Shown here in pieces: positions 1-8,412 of a stretch of 64,000 nt of DNA (positions are counted from its first letter, which is position 1; every line of letters starts with the position of its first letter). A program made the position numbers and the translations under genes. Source of the DNA: Pseudomonas chlororaphis subsp. piscium (GTDB lineage Bacteria > Pseudomonadota > Gammaproteobacteria > Pseudomonadales > Pseudomonadaceae); contig NZ_CP027707.1 in NCBI RefSeq assembly GCF_003850345.1, positions 6,811,001-6,875,000 of the forward strand. The letters are read 5' to 3'. The notes beneath the pieces are model-generated. The model did not search any database. It was not told where the DNA came from and saw only the letters and a list, made by a program, of their open reading frames with translations.

Positions 1-205
1 CCTGGGGTTCTACTTTGTCGGCAGCCAACTGTTCGATGTCTTGCTCGGCAGCAGCCAGGCCACCGGCACTTTCATTTGTCACATCACCGTCTGGCATGGC
101 CTGGCGGCGTTGCTCATTACCTTTCTGGTCGCTGCTCTGGTTGCCCTTATCGGCGCCATGCGAGCCATCAGCATCCAACCTGCGGAGAGTCTGCGTGAGC
201 TATAA
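1..205 (+). CDS. tagS: TagS-type ABC permease, C-terminal end (partial)
   Basis: The reading frame is open from base 2 to the TAA at 203-205, giving the last 67 residues of a membrane protein. It shows a hydrophobic helix (around AALLITFLVAALVALIGAM) and ends AISIQPAESLREL, the usual cytoplasmic tail of FtsX-like permeases (compare PAEALR endings). The next gene is a TagR-like protein, and in Pseudomonas T6SS clusters the order is tagT-tagS-tagR-tagQ, so this is read as TagS. TagS and the ATPase TagT form an inner-membrane complex of the threonine phosphorylation pathway that controls T6SS firing. The 5' part lies outside the window. Its stop overlaps the start of tagR by 11 bases. The family assignment rests on the short tail plus context. 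Confidence 0.7.
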   Translation, partial: LGFYFVGSQLFDVLLGSSQATGTFICHITVWHGLAALLITFLVAALVALIGAMRAISIQPAESLREL

Positions 206-1742
206 ACGTTTCGGCTGGCTGTTGTTGCCCCTGAGCCTGGGCTATGTACTCGACGCCTCGGCTGCGGGCTGGGAAGAAAAGTTCTACAACCCGATGCCCC
301 AGGACAACGACGTGATCCTGCCGATGCCCTGCGAAGGCTCGATGGTGTTTCGCAAGGTGTTCATCCCGGTGGCCGGACCGCTGGACGACTATCCGACCAA
401 CATTGGCCAGGACGGCTCGGAGTACGGCTACGTCGAACAGACCCGCCCGACCTTCATCGCCGGTAGCTTCACCGGTGCCAAATCCGACAAGTCGCGCTAC
501 TACCTGCTGGCCAAGTACGAAATGAGCCAGTTGCAATATGCCGCACTGACCGAAGAAACATGCCCGACCGCCTCGACCAAGCTGCGCCTGCCACAGGTGG
601 CGGTCAGCTGGGTCCAGGCCGTCGAGGCAGCGGACAAATACAACCTGTGGCTGCGCAAGAATGCCGCCGACAAGTTGCCCAAGGAAGACGGCGCCCTGGG
701 TTTCCTGCGGCTGCCAACCGAAGTGGAATGGGAGTTTGCCGCTCGTGGCGGCATCGAAGTCGGCACCGCCGAATTCCGGGACACCCGCTACCCGATGCCC
801 GAAGGCCTGAATGCCTACGAGTGGTTTGCCGGTGCGCAATCGTCCAACGGCAAGCTGCAGCTATCCGGTCTGCAGAAACCCAACCCGCTGGGCCTGCACG
901 ACATGCTTGGCAATGCCGATGAAATGATCTTCGAGCCGTTCCGCCTGAACAAGCTCGATCGCCAGCACGGCCAGGCCGGCGGTTATGTGGTGCGCGGCGG
1001 CAACTACCTGACGTCCCAGGCAGACCTGCGCACCTCGCTACGCAAGGAAGAGCCGTACTACAACAGCGACGGCCAGGTGAAGAACAAGACCACCGGGCTG
1101 CGCCTGGCCCTGGTGTCGCCGACCCTGACCTCTCGCGATCGCGTGGCCAGCATCGAAAGCAGCTGGAAGAAACTCGGCACCGGCGCCACCCCCAACGCGC
1201 CATCGACACCCGGCACCGCCCAGGCCTTGGGCACCCTGGCCTCCGGCGTCGAAGACAAAGCCCTCAAGGAAAAGCTCCAGGCTCTGGAAAACCAGTTGCG
1301 CGCCAGCAACCAGCAGCAGGAAGAAACCCGCGACCAGGCGATCCGCGCCAGCCTCAACCTCGGCGCCTTCCTGTGCACCAAGATGCTCGACGATGGCCAA
1401 TACGTGGACTTCCTGCAGAAGAACTATGCCCTCAACTGTGAATCGGCCGAGAAAGACGCCACCTGCGACATGCGCAAGGGCAAGCTCGACGAACAGAAGG
1501 ACCGCCTGCACAAACTCAGCCGCTACTACGCCAGCAGCCTGGTGGAATCCGCTTCCCTGTACGGCCAGCCCTTGATCGAGCCGCAAGTACCGGTGATGGA
1601 AGAAATCATCTCGCGTAACAAGCAACTGCAGGATCTCAAGCCGTACCTGCGTACCCACTGGGCCAACCAGAAAGCGTTCCTGCAAAAACAGAAGATCGAC
1701 ACCGAGGCCTGGCTGAAAAGCTGCAAGTCCGTAACCCAATAA
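195..1742 (+). CDS. tagR: TagR, FGE-sulfatase-like periplasmic T6SS regulator
   Basis: The GTG at 195 is chosen because a signal peptide follows at once (hydrophobic core LLLPLSLGYVLDASAA), giving 515 residues. It overlaps the upstream permease gene by 11 bases. Residues ~50-320 form a formylglycine-generating-enzyme/sulfatase-modifying fold: LRLPTEVEWEFAARGG near 170, NPLGLHDMLGNADEM near 229, VVRGGNY near 266 and TGLRLAL as the closing strand. The catalytic cysteine pair of true formylglycine-generating enzymes is not seen, so a binding rather than an enzymatic role is likely. Residues ~355-400 form a coiled coil (LKEKLQALENQLRASNQQQ). In P. aeruginosa, TagR works in the periplasm with lipoprotein TagQ to activate the PpkA kinase branch of T6SS control. 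The family is sure; the match to one particular T6SS is inferred. Confidence 0.82.
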   Translation: MSYKRFGWLLLPLSLGYVLDASAAGWEEKFYNPMPQDNDVILPMPCEGSMVFRKVFIPVAGPLDDYPTNIGQDGSEYGYVEQTRPTFIAGSFTGAKSDKSRYYLLAKYEMSQLQYAALTEETCPTASTKLRLPQVAVSWVQAVEAADKYNLWLRKNAADKLPKEDGALGFLRLPTEVEWEFAARGGIEVGTAEFRDTRYPMPEGLNAYEWFAGAQSSNGKLQLSGLQKPNPLGLHDMLGNADEMIFEPFRLNKLDRQHGQAGGYVVRGGNYLTSQADLRTSLRKEEPYYNSDGQVKNKTTGLRLALVSPTLTSRDRVASIESSWKKLGTGATPNAPSTPGTAQALGTLASGVEDKALKEKLQALENQLRASNQQQEETRDQAIRASLNLGAFLCTKMLDDGQYVDFLQKNYALNCESAEKDATCDMRKGKLDEQKDRLHKLSRYYASSLVESASLYGQPLIEPQVPVMEEIISRNKQLQDLKPYLRTHWANQKAFLQKQKIDTEAWLKSCKSVTQ

Positions 1743-1796
1743 GAAATGCCAACATCGCTAGAAAAAACGCCAACACCGCCAACCAGGAGCACCACC

Positions 1797-2525
1797 ATGT
1801 CGCGCAGCCTTTGGACTCGCTTCAAGCTACAGATCGCTTTCATCCTCACCGGCAGCCTGCTGCTGACCGGCTGCGCCAGCACCGGCAGCTCCATGCTCGG
1901 CGGCGACGGTGCCGACCCGCGCCTGACTCAGGGCAATGACGCCCAGTTCTTCAGCAAATCCGGCTACCAGGCCTGCGCCGTTGGCGCTGGCGTCGGCATC
2001 CTCGGCTGCGCCTTGTCCAACAGCAACAACAAGGCGGTCTGTGCGATTGCCGCGGGTATCACCGCATGCGGTGTGGCCATGGGCGCCAACTACTACCTGG
2101 ACCAGCGTCGCAGCGAATATGCCGACACCACCACCCGCCTGCAAAAGATGAACGCCGACGTCGAGCAGGACACCCAGAACGTCATCACTCGCACCGCGAC
2201 CGCCCAGCAAGTGATCAAGGATGACCAGGCACGCATCGCCCAGATCAAGCAGGACATGGCCAGCAAGAAACTGGACAAAGCCAAGGCACAGACGCAAATC
2301 GCCGAGATCGACCAGAACATCGTCCGCCTGCGCAAGGACCTGGGCAACATGCGCAACAAGGTGACCGAGTACACCAAGGTGGCCAACCTGGAACGCTCCC
2401 AGGGTGCCGGTGCGGAAATCAAGCAAGTGGATATGAGCATTCTGAAGATGAACGAAAAAGTCGCTTCTCTGCAGAAGGAAGTGGACGCGCTGTACAGCCA
2501 GCGTTCGGCAATCACCCTGGGTTGA
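1797..2525 (+). CDS. tagQ: TagQ-like outer-membrane lipoprotein, T6SS regulation
   Basis: The start at 1797 has a good ribosome-binding site (AGGAG, 1786-1790) and gives 242 residues. The N-terminus is a lipoprotein signal with lipobox LLTGC (Cys26). Residue +2 is Ala, which predicts outer-membrane sorting. Next comes a small-residue-rich, cysteine-containing hydrophobic stretch (GAGVGILGCAL, AIAAGITACGVAMGAN; ~60-105). The rest is a long coiled coil rich in K, D, Q and E (~110-235). In P. aeruginosa, TagQ anchors TagR at the outer membrane. The position directly after tagR and the lipobox support this call. Overall sequence similarity to TagQ cannot be measured here, so a generic T6SS-linked lipoprotein is the alternative. 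Confidence 0.65.
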   Translation: MSRSLWTRFKLQIAFILTGSLLLTGCASTGSSMLGGDGADPRLTQGNDAQFFSKSGYQACAVGAGVGILGCALSNSNNKAVCAIAAGITACGVAMGANYYLDQRRSEYADTTTRLQKMNADVEQDTQNVITRTATAQQVIKDDQARIAQIKQDMASKKLDKAKAQTQIAEIDQNIVRLRKDLGNMRNKVTEYTKVANLERSQGAGAEIKQVDMSILKMNEKVASLQKEVDALYSQRSAITLG

Positions 2526-2535
2526 GACCATCACC

Positions 2536-3039
2536 ATGACCACTGTAAAACACTGGGCGGCGCTCGCTGTCGTATTGGCACTGGCCGGTTGCGCCAGCAA
2601 ACCGGGCGACTGCGATGCGACCAACCGTGACGCCAGCATGCTGACCAAGATGAACTGCGACTACTCCGGCGGTTACAGCGAACAGGTCAAGCAGAAGGAA
2701 CAGGTTCTGACCGCATCCCGTCAGGAAAACGCCATGTTCCGCCAGGTGTACGACAACATCGCCGCCCAACAGACCAGCACCCGCCAGGACCTGGCCAGCC
2801 AGCAACAGGCCCAGGCCTCGCTGAATCAGTCCCTGGGGCAGTTGCTCAAGTCGCTCAAGGCCCGTCATGGCAACGAGAGTCAGGTACAGCGGCAGATCGC
2901 CGGGCTCGAACAGCAACTCAAGACCGCTCAGGCCAAGACCGCCAGCAACACCCCGGCAGCCCTGGCGGCCAAGCAGGAAGAGCTCAAGGCCTTGCAGAAA
3001 AAGGTCAACCAACTGCAGTTCAGCCTGGGTTACGAATAA
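2536..3039 (+). CDS. Small coiled-coil lipoprotein in tag operon
   Basis: This 167-residue lipoprotein begins 10 bases after tagQ. It has signal sequence and lipobox LAGC (Cys19, +2 Ala), then two cysteines (GDCDATN, MNCDYSG) and a long Gln/Ala/Lys-rich coiled coil (~55-160). Spacing and direction place it in the tagSRQ operon. It resembles tagQ in layout (lipid anchor plus coiled coil) but is shorter and lacks the hydrophobic small-residue stretch. No specific function is recognised. By location it is probably an envelope partner of the TagQR sensor. A palindromic hairpin lies between it and the next gene. Confidence 0.75.
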   Translation: MTTVKHWAALAVVLALAGCASKPGDCDATNRDASMLTKMNCDYSGGYSEQVKQKEQVLTASRQENAMFRQVYDNIAAQQTSTRQDLASQQQAQASLNQSLGQLLKSLKARHGNESQVQRQIAGLEQQLKTAQAKTASNTPAALAAKQEELKALQKKVNQLQFSLGYE

Positions 3040-3059
3040 CCTGCTCTCTCCCCAACCTT

Positions 3060-3083
3060 GCAGGCATCTTTCGGGATGCCTGC
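3060..3083 (+). terminator. Hairpin between lipoprotein and VWA genes
   Basis: A perfect 9-bp stem (GCAGGCATC at 3060-3068 with GATGCCTGC at 3075-3083, 6-nt loop) is followed by GCCATTTT. The T-run is short, so it may only attenuate read-through into the VWA gene, or may simply be an mRNA-stabilising hairpin. Confidence 0.4.
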
Positions 3084-3105
3084 GCCATTTTCAGGAATCG
3101 TCTGC

Positions 3106-4500
3106 ATGCAACGGGTCATCAGGGATGGTCAGTTCACCGTCGACAAGGTTGATGCTCTGTCGGCCAAGGTCGCGCTGATCCAGAAACACTTCCCGCCCAC
3201 GGTCGCCAGCCTCTATGCCATCCCCCGCAAAGGCAGCGGTGACGTACTGGAATGGTGGACCGAACTGGGTGGCCAGCCTACGCCCTACGCTGAATTGAAC
3301 GAGGATCAGCAACGGCGCTTGCTAGACCTCTACCAGCAGCGCCAGGACGCCCTGGGTCGGCTCGCAGACGAGCTGCAGAACCGTAATCAGCCCGAAGGCG
3401 CCAGCCTGCGTACGCTGATCGGCCCGCCTGAGCTGCAAGACCTCTACAGCCTCAACGGTGAACCCCTGGTGATTCGCTGGGGCCTGCGTCCCCCCAAACC
3501 AGTACCGCCGCCAGTCGTGGTACCGCCGGTGGTGGTACCGCCAAGCCGCAACTGGTGGAAAATCATCGCCGCACTGCTGGCCTTGCTGCTGTTGCTGCTT
3601 CTGCTATGGGCCGCCTATTGGTTCCTGTGCCCGCAAAGTCATCCCGTGGTACCGCAACCAGTGGCACCTGCCGCCGTCGAGCCCCCCATCACAGCGCCGA
3701 AGCCAGTAGCCGAGCCTGTCGTGCCCGAGGCCGTTCCGGAACCGGCTCCTGAGCCCGTACCAGAGCCGGTCCGGGAGCCTGCACCACCACCGCCACCGCC
3801 TAAACCCGCACCGGCGCCAACCCTGGACAACTACGCCTGCCGCAAGCAGGCACCGGATGCCATACCGCCGCAATTCGTGGTGGTACTGGATACCTCGGGC
3901 TCGATGAACATGAACATCAAATCGGTACAGGCCGATGAAGAATGGTTCTTTGGCAACCAGTTCAACCAGTACCTCGATCCGGTACGCGCCGAACGGATCT
4001 TCACCCCACCGAGTCGCCTGTCGGTAGCCACCGAATCGCTGACCAGCATGATCAAGGGGCTGGATCCGAAGATCGACACCCGCCTGATCACCTTCAATGG
4101 CTGCGCCAGCCAGATTGACCATGGTGTATTCAGGGCCGCCGACCGGCCACGGTTGATCAATGGTATTCGCGGGCTCGGCGCCAACGACGGCACACCGTTG
4201 GCGGACAGCCTGGCCAAGGCCGCGAGCACGGTCGACGGGCGCAAGAACGACGCGGTGATCGTCATGTTCGTTGACGGTGAGGACGGCTGTCAGAAGGACG
4301 TCTGCGCGGTGTCCCGGAAAATCGCCGCCCAGCAGCCACGCTTGCGAGTCAACGTGGTGAACATCGGGGTAGGCGGCCCGTCGCGCTGCATCGCCGAGAA
4401 CACCGGTGGCCGGGTCTACAGCAGCAGCGACGCCGCCGGGTTGGGCAAGGCACTGAAGATGGCCAGCAAGGAAGTCTCCAGCAGCACCAAGTGCAACTAA
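3106..4500 (+). CDS. Membrane-anchored VWA-domain protein, T6SS-linked
   Basis: The ATG at 3106 is preceded by AGGA (3093-3096), which gives 464 residues. A soluble N-terminal part (1-140) is followed by a proline/valine repeat (PPVVVPP) and one strong transmembrane helix (~148-173, ALLALLLLLLLLWAAYWF). A Pro/Glu/Ala-rich linker (195-250) leads to a von Willebrand A domain from ~255 with an intact MIDAS: DTSGS near 262, the threonine in GTPLADSL near 362, and VMFVDGEDGC. Several cysteines suggest a periplasmic location. P. aeruginosa PpkA, the kinase downstream of TagQRST, also carries a VWA domain, so a partner role in the same envelope signalling path is a reasonable inference. No kinase motif is present here. 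The gene ends tail to tail with tetR, overlapping by 4 bases. Confidence 0.75.
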   Translation: MQRVIRDGQFTVDKVDALSAKVALIQKHFPPTVASLYAIPRKGSGDVLEWWTELGGQPTPYAELNEDQQRRLLDLYQQRQDALGRLADELQNRNQPEGASLRTLIGPPELQDLYSLNGEPLVIRWGLRPPKPVPPPVVVPPVVVPPSRNWWKIIAALLALLLLLLLLWAAYWFLCPQSHPVVPQPVAPAAVEPPITAPKPVAEPVVPEAVPEPAPEPVPEPVREPAPPPPPPKPAPAPTLDNYACRKQAPDAIPPQFVVVLDTSGSMNMNIKSVQADEEWFFGNQFNQYLDPVRAERIFTPPSRLSVATESLTSMIKGLDPKIDTRLITFNGCASQIDHGVFRAADRPRLINGIRGLGANDGTPLADSLAKAASTVDGRKNDAVIVMFVDGEDGCQKDVCAVSRKIAAQQPRLRVNVVNIGVGGPSRCIAENTGGRVYSSSDAAGLGKALKMASKEVSSSTKCN

Positions 4501-5084
4501 ACCACTTCTGGCTTAAATCCCAGCAACAGCTCGACCACTTCCATCACCTCATCCATCGCCGCTGCGGCGGCCTCGGCCGAGGGCCGCAGCAACAGGCCAT
4601 CGGCATAACCCATGATCTGGGCGAAGATCTGCCGGGCTGCGCGTGCGGGTGATGCGCACTGGAACACCTGGGTCTGCACGCCGGCTTCGATGATGCTGGC
4701 GAGCATGGCCTGCCACTGCTCATCCACCTTCTGGTAGGCCTCGGCCAGCGCGGTGTCGTGCATGGCTTCATCCCAGGCATCGAGCCACAGCGCCCAGCTG
4801 TCTTCGGCGGAAACCGGCAGGCAATCGCGCAGGAATCCATGCAGGGCCGCAAGCGGCGGCAAGCCAACCAGGGGCGCGCCTACGGCGTCCAGTTGCTCGG
4901 TGGCAAAACGCACGAAAGCTTCGCGACGCAATTCATTCCAATCGCTGAAGTAGTGATAGATGTGGCTACGGGACAGGCCGGCGTGGTCCGCCAGGTCGCG
5001 GGTGGAGACAGCGGCGAAGCCCTTGCTGAGAAACAGCTCCAGAGCAGCGGCAATGATCTGGTCTTTGCGGTCGGTACGGGACAT
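4497..5084 (-). CDS. TetR-family transcriptional regulator
   Basis: This is a 195-residue TetR-type repressor. The N-terminal DNA-binding domain (1-60) shows the usual pattern IIAAALELFLSKGFAAVSTR, then the recognition helix region GLSRSHIYHYFSDWNEL. The C-terminal ligand domain is all-helical with no recognisable ligand motif. It is transcribed divergently from a six-TM ABC-type gene. Two palindromes with matching half-sites (TTGAGC/GCTCAA) lie between the two genes, so it most likely represses that gene and itself. The stop overlaps the VWA stop from the opposite strand. Confidence 0.85.
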   Translation of the reverse strand: MSRTDRKDQIIAAALELFLSKGFAAVSTRDLADHAGLSRSHIYHYFSDWNELRREAFVRFATEQLDAVGAPLVGLPPLAALHGFLRDCLPVSAEDSWALWLDAWDEAMHDTALAEAYQKVDEQWQAMLASIIEAGVQTQVFQCASPARAARQIFAQIMGYADGLLLRPSAEAAAAAMDEVMEVVELLLGFKPEVV

Positions 5085-5129
5085 GCGGGCATTACCTCAG
5101 GGCGCCGGTGGATCGACGGTGCTTGCGTT

Positions 5130-5145
5130 TTGAGCGGTCGCTCAA
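5130..5145. promoter_or_regulatory. Palindromic operator 1 (TetR site)
   Basis: TTGAGCG-GT-CGCTCAA: 7-base arms around a 2-base centre, located 46 bases upstream of tetR. It shares half-sites with the second palindrome 22 bases away (centre to centre, about two helical turns), as expected for cooperative binding of two TetR dimers. Confidence 0.7.
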
Positions 5146-5150
5146 ATACT

Positions 5151-5168
5151 ATTGAGCAGTCGCTCAAT
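5151..5168. promoter_or_regulatory. Palindromic operator 2 (TetR site)
   Basis: ATTGAGC-AGTC-GCTCAAT: 7-base arms around a 4-base centre, ending 30 bases before the ATG of the divergent membrane-protein gene. It lies where that gene's promoter must be, so binding here would block transcription. Confidence 0.7.
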
Positions 5169-5198
5169 AATAGCGTTTATCTTCCATCCGGTGCACTC

Positions 5199-6122
5199 AT
5201 GTCAGCCGTTACCCCGCAAGTCCTGATCGATGAAAGCAAAAAAATCGGCCAGCAATCCGCCAGCCAGACCCTAAAAGCCATCGCCCGCGCTTACCCTGGC
5301 AAGCTGTTCTGCACCTTATCGCTGGTGGCGCTGGAGAACGCGTTGCTGCTGGCCTACCCGCTGTTTGCCGGGTTCGCCGTGGACTCGATCATTCGCGGCG
5401 ACGCCGGCAGCGCCCTGGTCTATGCCCTGGTGGTGCTGGCGTTCTGGGTGGTCGGGGCCGCGCGGCGGGCGGTGGATACCCGTACCTTCACGCGGATCTA
5501 CGCCGACCTGGCGGTGCCGGTGATCCTCAACCAGCGCCTGCAGAACCAGAGCACCTCCACCGCCGCGGCGCGGGTGGTGCTGGCCCGGGAGTTCGTCGAC
5601 TTCTTCGAGAAGCACGTACCGACCATCGCCACCGCGCTGGTCTCGATTGTCGGTGCGGCGGTGATGCTGTTGGTGATCGAACCCTGGGTCGGCCTGGCCT
5701 GCCTGGTGGCCTTGCTGCTGTGCATCACCCTGCTGCCGCGTTTTGCCCGGCGCAATCAGGAGCTGCATGAGCGCCTGAACGACCGGCTGGAAAAGGAAAT
5801 CGGCCTGGTGGCCAAGGTCGGCGCCACGTCCCTGCAACGGCACTACCGGCTACTGTCGCGGCTGCGGATCTGGCTGTCGGACCGCGAGGCGGCGGCCTAT
5901 CTGCTGCTCGGCTCGGCGGCCGCGCTGCTGTTCGTGATCGCCATCAGCCAACTGGCCCTGACCGAAGGGGTCAAGGCCGGGCATGTGTACGCGGTGATGA
6001 CCTACCTGTGGACCTTTGTCAGCAGCCTGGATGAAGCGCCGACCATGGTCGACCAGCTGGCGCGCCTGCGGGATATCGGCAAGCGGGTGGATCCGGGGTT
6101 GGGGGAGAAGGCTGAGGAATGA
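5199..6122 (+). CDS. ABC-transporter six-TM domain protein, no ATPase
   Basis: This 307-residue inner-membrane protein starts at the ATG at 5199, just after the twin operators. It has about six hydrophobic segments: near 35-60, 68-90, 135-175 (two) and 235-280 (two). The charged loop between helices 4 and 5 (RFARRNQELHERLNDRLEKEIGLVAK) is like the coupling region of ABC exporter membrane domains. No Walker A, ABC signature or Walker B is present, and no ATPase gene lies next to it. It therefore looks like a stand-alone 'ABC transporter six-transmembrane family' protein. Divergent TetR control suggests an inducible efflux or stress role, but the substrate is unknown. Confidence 0.75.
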   Translation: MSAVTPQVLIDESKKIGQQSASQTLKAIARAYPGKLFCTLSLVALENALLLAYPLFAGFAVDSIIRGDAGSALVYALVVLAFWVVGAARRAVDTRTFTRIYADLAVPVILNQRLQNQSTSTAAARVVLAREFVDFFEKHVPTIATALVSIVGAAVMLLVIEPWVGLACLVALLLCITLLPRFARRNQELHERLNDRLEKEIGLVAKVGATSLQRHYRLLSRLRIWLSDREAAAYLLLGSAAALLFVIAISQLALTEGVKAGHVYAVMTYLWTFVSSLDEAPTMVDQLARLRDIGKRVDPGLGEKAEE

Positions 6123-6140
6123 GGGGGTCGGTCTGACGTT

Positions 6141-6243
6141 ATCGCGGGCAAGTCGGATCGCCGCCCGCTCGCTCCTACAGATCGGCGTCGTTCATAAATA
6201 TCGTGAACGACACAGCCCTGTAGGAGCGAGGCTTGCCCGCGAT
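6141..6243. repeat. REP pair (one degenerate, one canonical)
   Basis: The right copy at 6219-6243 is the canonical fluorescens-group REP (TGTAGGAGCGAGG then CTTGCCCGCGAT). The left copy, inverted at 6141-6180, has matching ends (ATCGCGGGCAAG, GCTCCTACA) but a diverged or expanded middle. The pair lies between two converging genes. Confidence 0.8.
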
Positions 6244-6247
6244 GCTG

Positions 6248-8224
6248 TCAGCGGAAGCGATCGACTTCCTGGCGCAGATCCGCCGCCAGCTTCTCCAGTT
6301 CCTTGGCGGTGATCGCCAGGTTCGACACCACTTCGCGCTGTTCGCTGTTGGCCAGGGCGATGCTTTGCAGGTTGCTGCTGAGCAGGGTCGCGGTGCTGCT
6401 CTGCTCCTGGGTCGCGGTAGTGATCGCGGCGAACTGCTGGCCGGCCGAGCGGCTCTGCTCGTCGATGCGGGCCAGGGCCGAGGCGACATTGGCGTTGCGC
6501 GACAGACCTTCCTGCATCAACACATTGCCCTGCTCCATGGTGGCGATGGCGTTGCCGGTTTCCTGCTGGATGCTGTTGATCATCCCCGAGATTTCGTCGG
6601 TGGCTTCGCGGGTCCGCGAGGCCAGGTTGCGCACTTCATCGGCGACCACGGCAAAGCCGCGGCCCTGCTCACCGGCACGCGCGGCTTCGATGGCGGCGTT
6701 GAGCGCCAGCAGGTTGGTCTGGTCGGCAATCGCGGTGATCACCCCGACGATGCCGCCGATTTCCTCGGAGCGCTGGCCCAGGGTATTGATCACGGTGGCG
6801 GTGCTGTTCAAGGCGCCGGCGATCTGCTCCAGCGAAGCCGAAGCTTCTTCCATCGAGGTGCGGCCGATCCGGGTCTGCTGGGCATTTTCCTGGGCCAGGC
6901 GTTCGGTGTTGCCCATGTTGTCGGCGATGTTCAGCGAGGTGGCGCTGAACTCCTCCACCGCCCCGGCCATGCTGCTGATCTCGCCCGACTGCTGCTCCAT
7001 GCCCTCGTACGCCCCGCCCGACAGCCCGGACAGCGCCTGGGCCCGGCCATTGACCTCCTCGGCGGCCTTGCGGATGTGCTCGACCATGGTCGACAGGGCC
7101 TGGCCCATCTGGTTGAAGCTGCTCGCCAGCTGGCCGATTTCATCCTGGCTGGAGACATTCAGGCGCGCGCTCAGATCGCCCTTGCCCAAGGCGTCGGCCT
7201 GGCGCACCAGGTCGCCCAGGGGCGCGAGCTTGCTGCGCAGCAGCCAGACCGTGGCGCCCACCGCCAGCAGCATCGCCAACAGGCTGCCGATGACCAGGCG
7301 CGTACCGACGCTCCAGGTCACCGCACGGATTTCGGCTTTCGGCATGTTCGCCACCACCGACCAGGGCCCGCCTTCGAAGGGGACGGCGACGCTGTAGAAG
7401 TCCTCGCTCTTGTCGCTCCAGAAGCGGCCCTTGCCCGGCTGCTTGGCCAGTTCAGTAATGGTCGTTGCCGACTGCTCCAGGGCCTGCACGCCAGCCGGCG
7501 GGACCAGCCATTTATGCTGCTCGTCGAGCAACGCCAGGGAACCGGTCTGGCCGATGCGGAAGCGCTTGAGGTTGTCGAACTGGGCGTTCTGCGCGTCGGT
7601 GTAGTCGAAGCCGACGAACAGCACCGCGATCACCTGGCCGGCGCTGTCCCGCACCGGCGTGTACTGGGTCATGTACAGCCGCTCGAAGAGCAGCGCGCGG
7701 CCGACATAGCTCTGCCCCGCCATGAGTTTCTGGTAGGCCGGGTGCGCGTGGTCCAGCAGGGTGCCGATGGCGCGGCTGCCATCCTGCTTGCTCAGCGAGG
7801 TGCTGATGCGGATGAAATCGTCGCCGCTGCGCACGAACACCGTCGCCACGCCGGCGGTCATCTGCTTGAACTCGTCGACTTCCTCGAAGTTGTTGTTCAG
7901 CACCACGTCACCCAGGTGCAGGCCCGGGGTCTGGGTACCGGCCACGGTCACCGGCTGGTCCGGGTGCAGGCTCAGGCCGCTGCTGAAACGCTTTTCGAAC
8001 AGCCCGCTCAGGCGTTGGGTACTTTCGCGCAGGGTGCTGTGGAAGGTATTGAGCTGGTCGGCCAGCAGCCGTGCCTCACTGGCCAGGTGTTCTTCCCGGG
8101 TGGCGAGGTTGGCGGCGTCCAGCGAGCGCAGGGCGAAGACGGTACTGCCGCTGATCACGATCGCCAGTACCACGGCGAGTGCGAGACCAAGCTGCGAGGC
8201 GATCCGGGCACGAGGTTGAGGCAT
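6248..8224 (-). CDS. Methyl-accepting chemotaxis protein with Cache sensor
   Basis: This is a 658-residue transmembrane chemoreceptor. TM1 lies at ~10-32, followed by a periplasmic sensor (~33-308) of the Cache_3/Cache_2 type ([31 protein letters not shown]). TM2 is at ~312-334 ([19 protein letters not shown]), the HAMP domain at ~335-388, and the signalling domain runs to the end. The highly conserved hairpin tip is intact ([20 protein letters not shown]). The C-terminus (VDRFR) lacks a CheR-tethering pentapeptide, as is usual in Pseudomonas receptors. The ligand cannot be told from sequence; related Cache sensors bind small organic acids, amines or purines. It is monocistronic, with its own 188-bp upstream gap. 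Confidence 0.9.
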   Translation of the reverse strand: MPQPRARIASQLGLALAVVLAIVISGSTVFALRSLDAANLATREEHLASEARLLADQLNTFHSTLRESTQRLSGLFEKRFSSGLSLHPDQPVTVAGTQTPGLHLGDVVLNNNFEEVDEFKQMTAGVATVFVRSGDDFIRISTSLSKQDGSRAIGTLLDHAHPAYQKLMAGQSYVGRALLFERLYMTQYTPVRDSAGQVIAVLFVGFDYTDAQNAQFDNLKRFRIGQTGSLALLDEQHKWLVPPAGVQALEQSATTITELAKQPGKGRFWSDKSEDFYSVAVPFEGGPWSVVANMPKAEIRAVTWSVGTRLVIGSLLAMLLAVGATVWLLRSKLAPLGDLVRQADALGKGDLSARLNVSSQDEIGQLASSFNQMGQALSTMVEHIRKAAEEVNGRAQALSGLSGGAYEGMEQQSGEISSMAGAVEEFSATSLNIADNMGNTERLAQENAQQTRIGRTSMEEASASLEQIAGALNSTATVINTLGQRSEEIGGIVGVITAIADQTNLLALNAAIEAARAGEQGRGFAVVADEVRNLASRTREATDEISGMINSIQQETGNAIATMEQGNVLMQEGLSRNANVASALARIDEQSRSAGQQFAAITTATQEQSSTATLLSSNLQSIALANSEQREVVSNLAITAKELEKLAADLRQEVDRFR

Positions 8225-8412
8225 GACAGCTCCTGGCCGAGAGACCGGATCGTCCTGATCTCGTCACACGCTCGGCAATGGTTCTAAAAGAATGAGATGT
8301 CGGAACCGATCAGAACGAAGGTTCCACTTCCAAGGATTCGGCGGCACCGATCAATACTTGAGTGCATCGGACGGGTATCGCGCAGGCCCCTTGTCATGGG
8401 GTCTTCATCGTT

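Noticed and set aside
8225..8330. FliA-type promoter for the chemoreceptor
   Set aside because: A GCCGA core is present but no -35 match at the right spacing.
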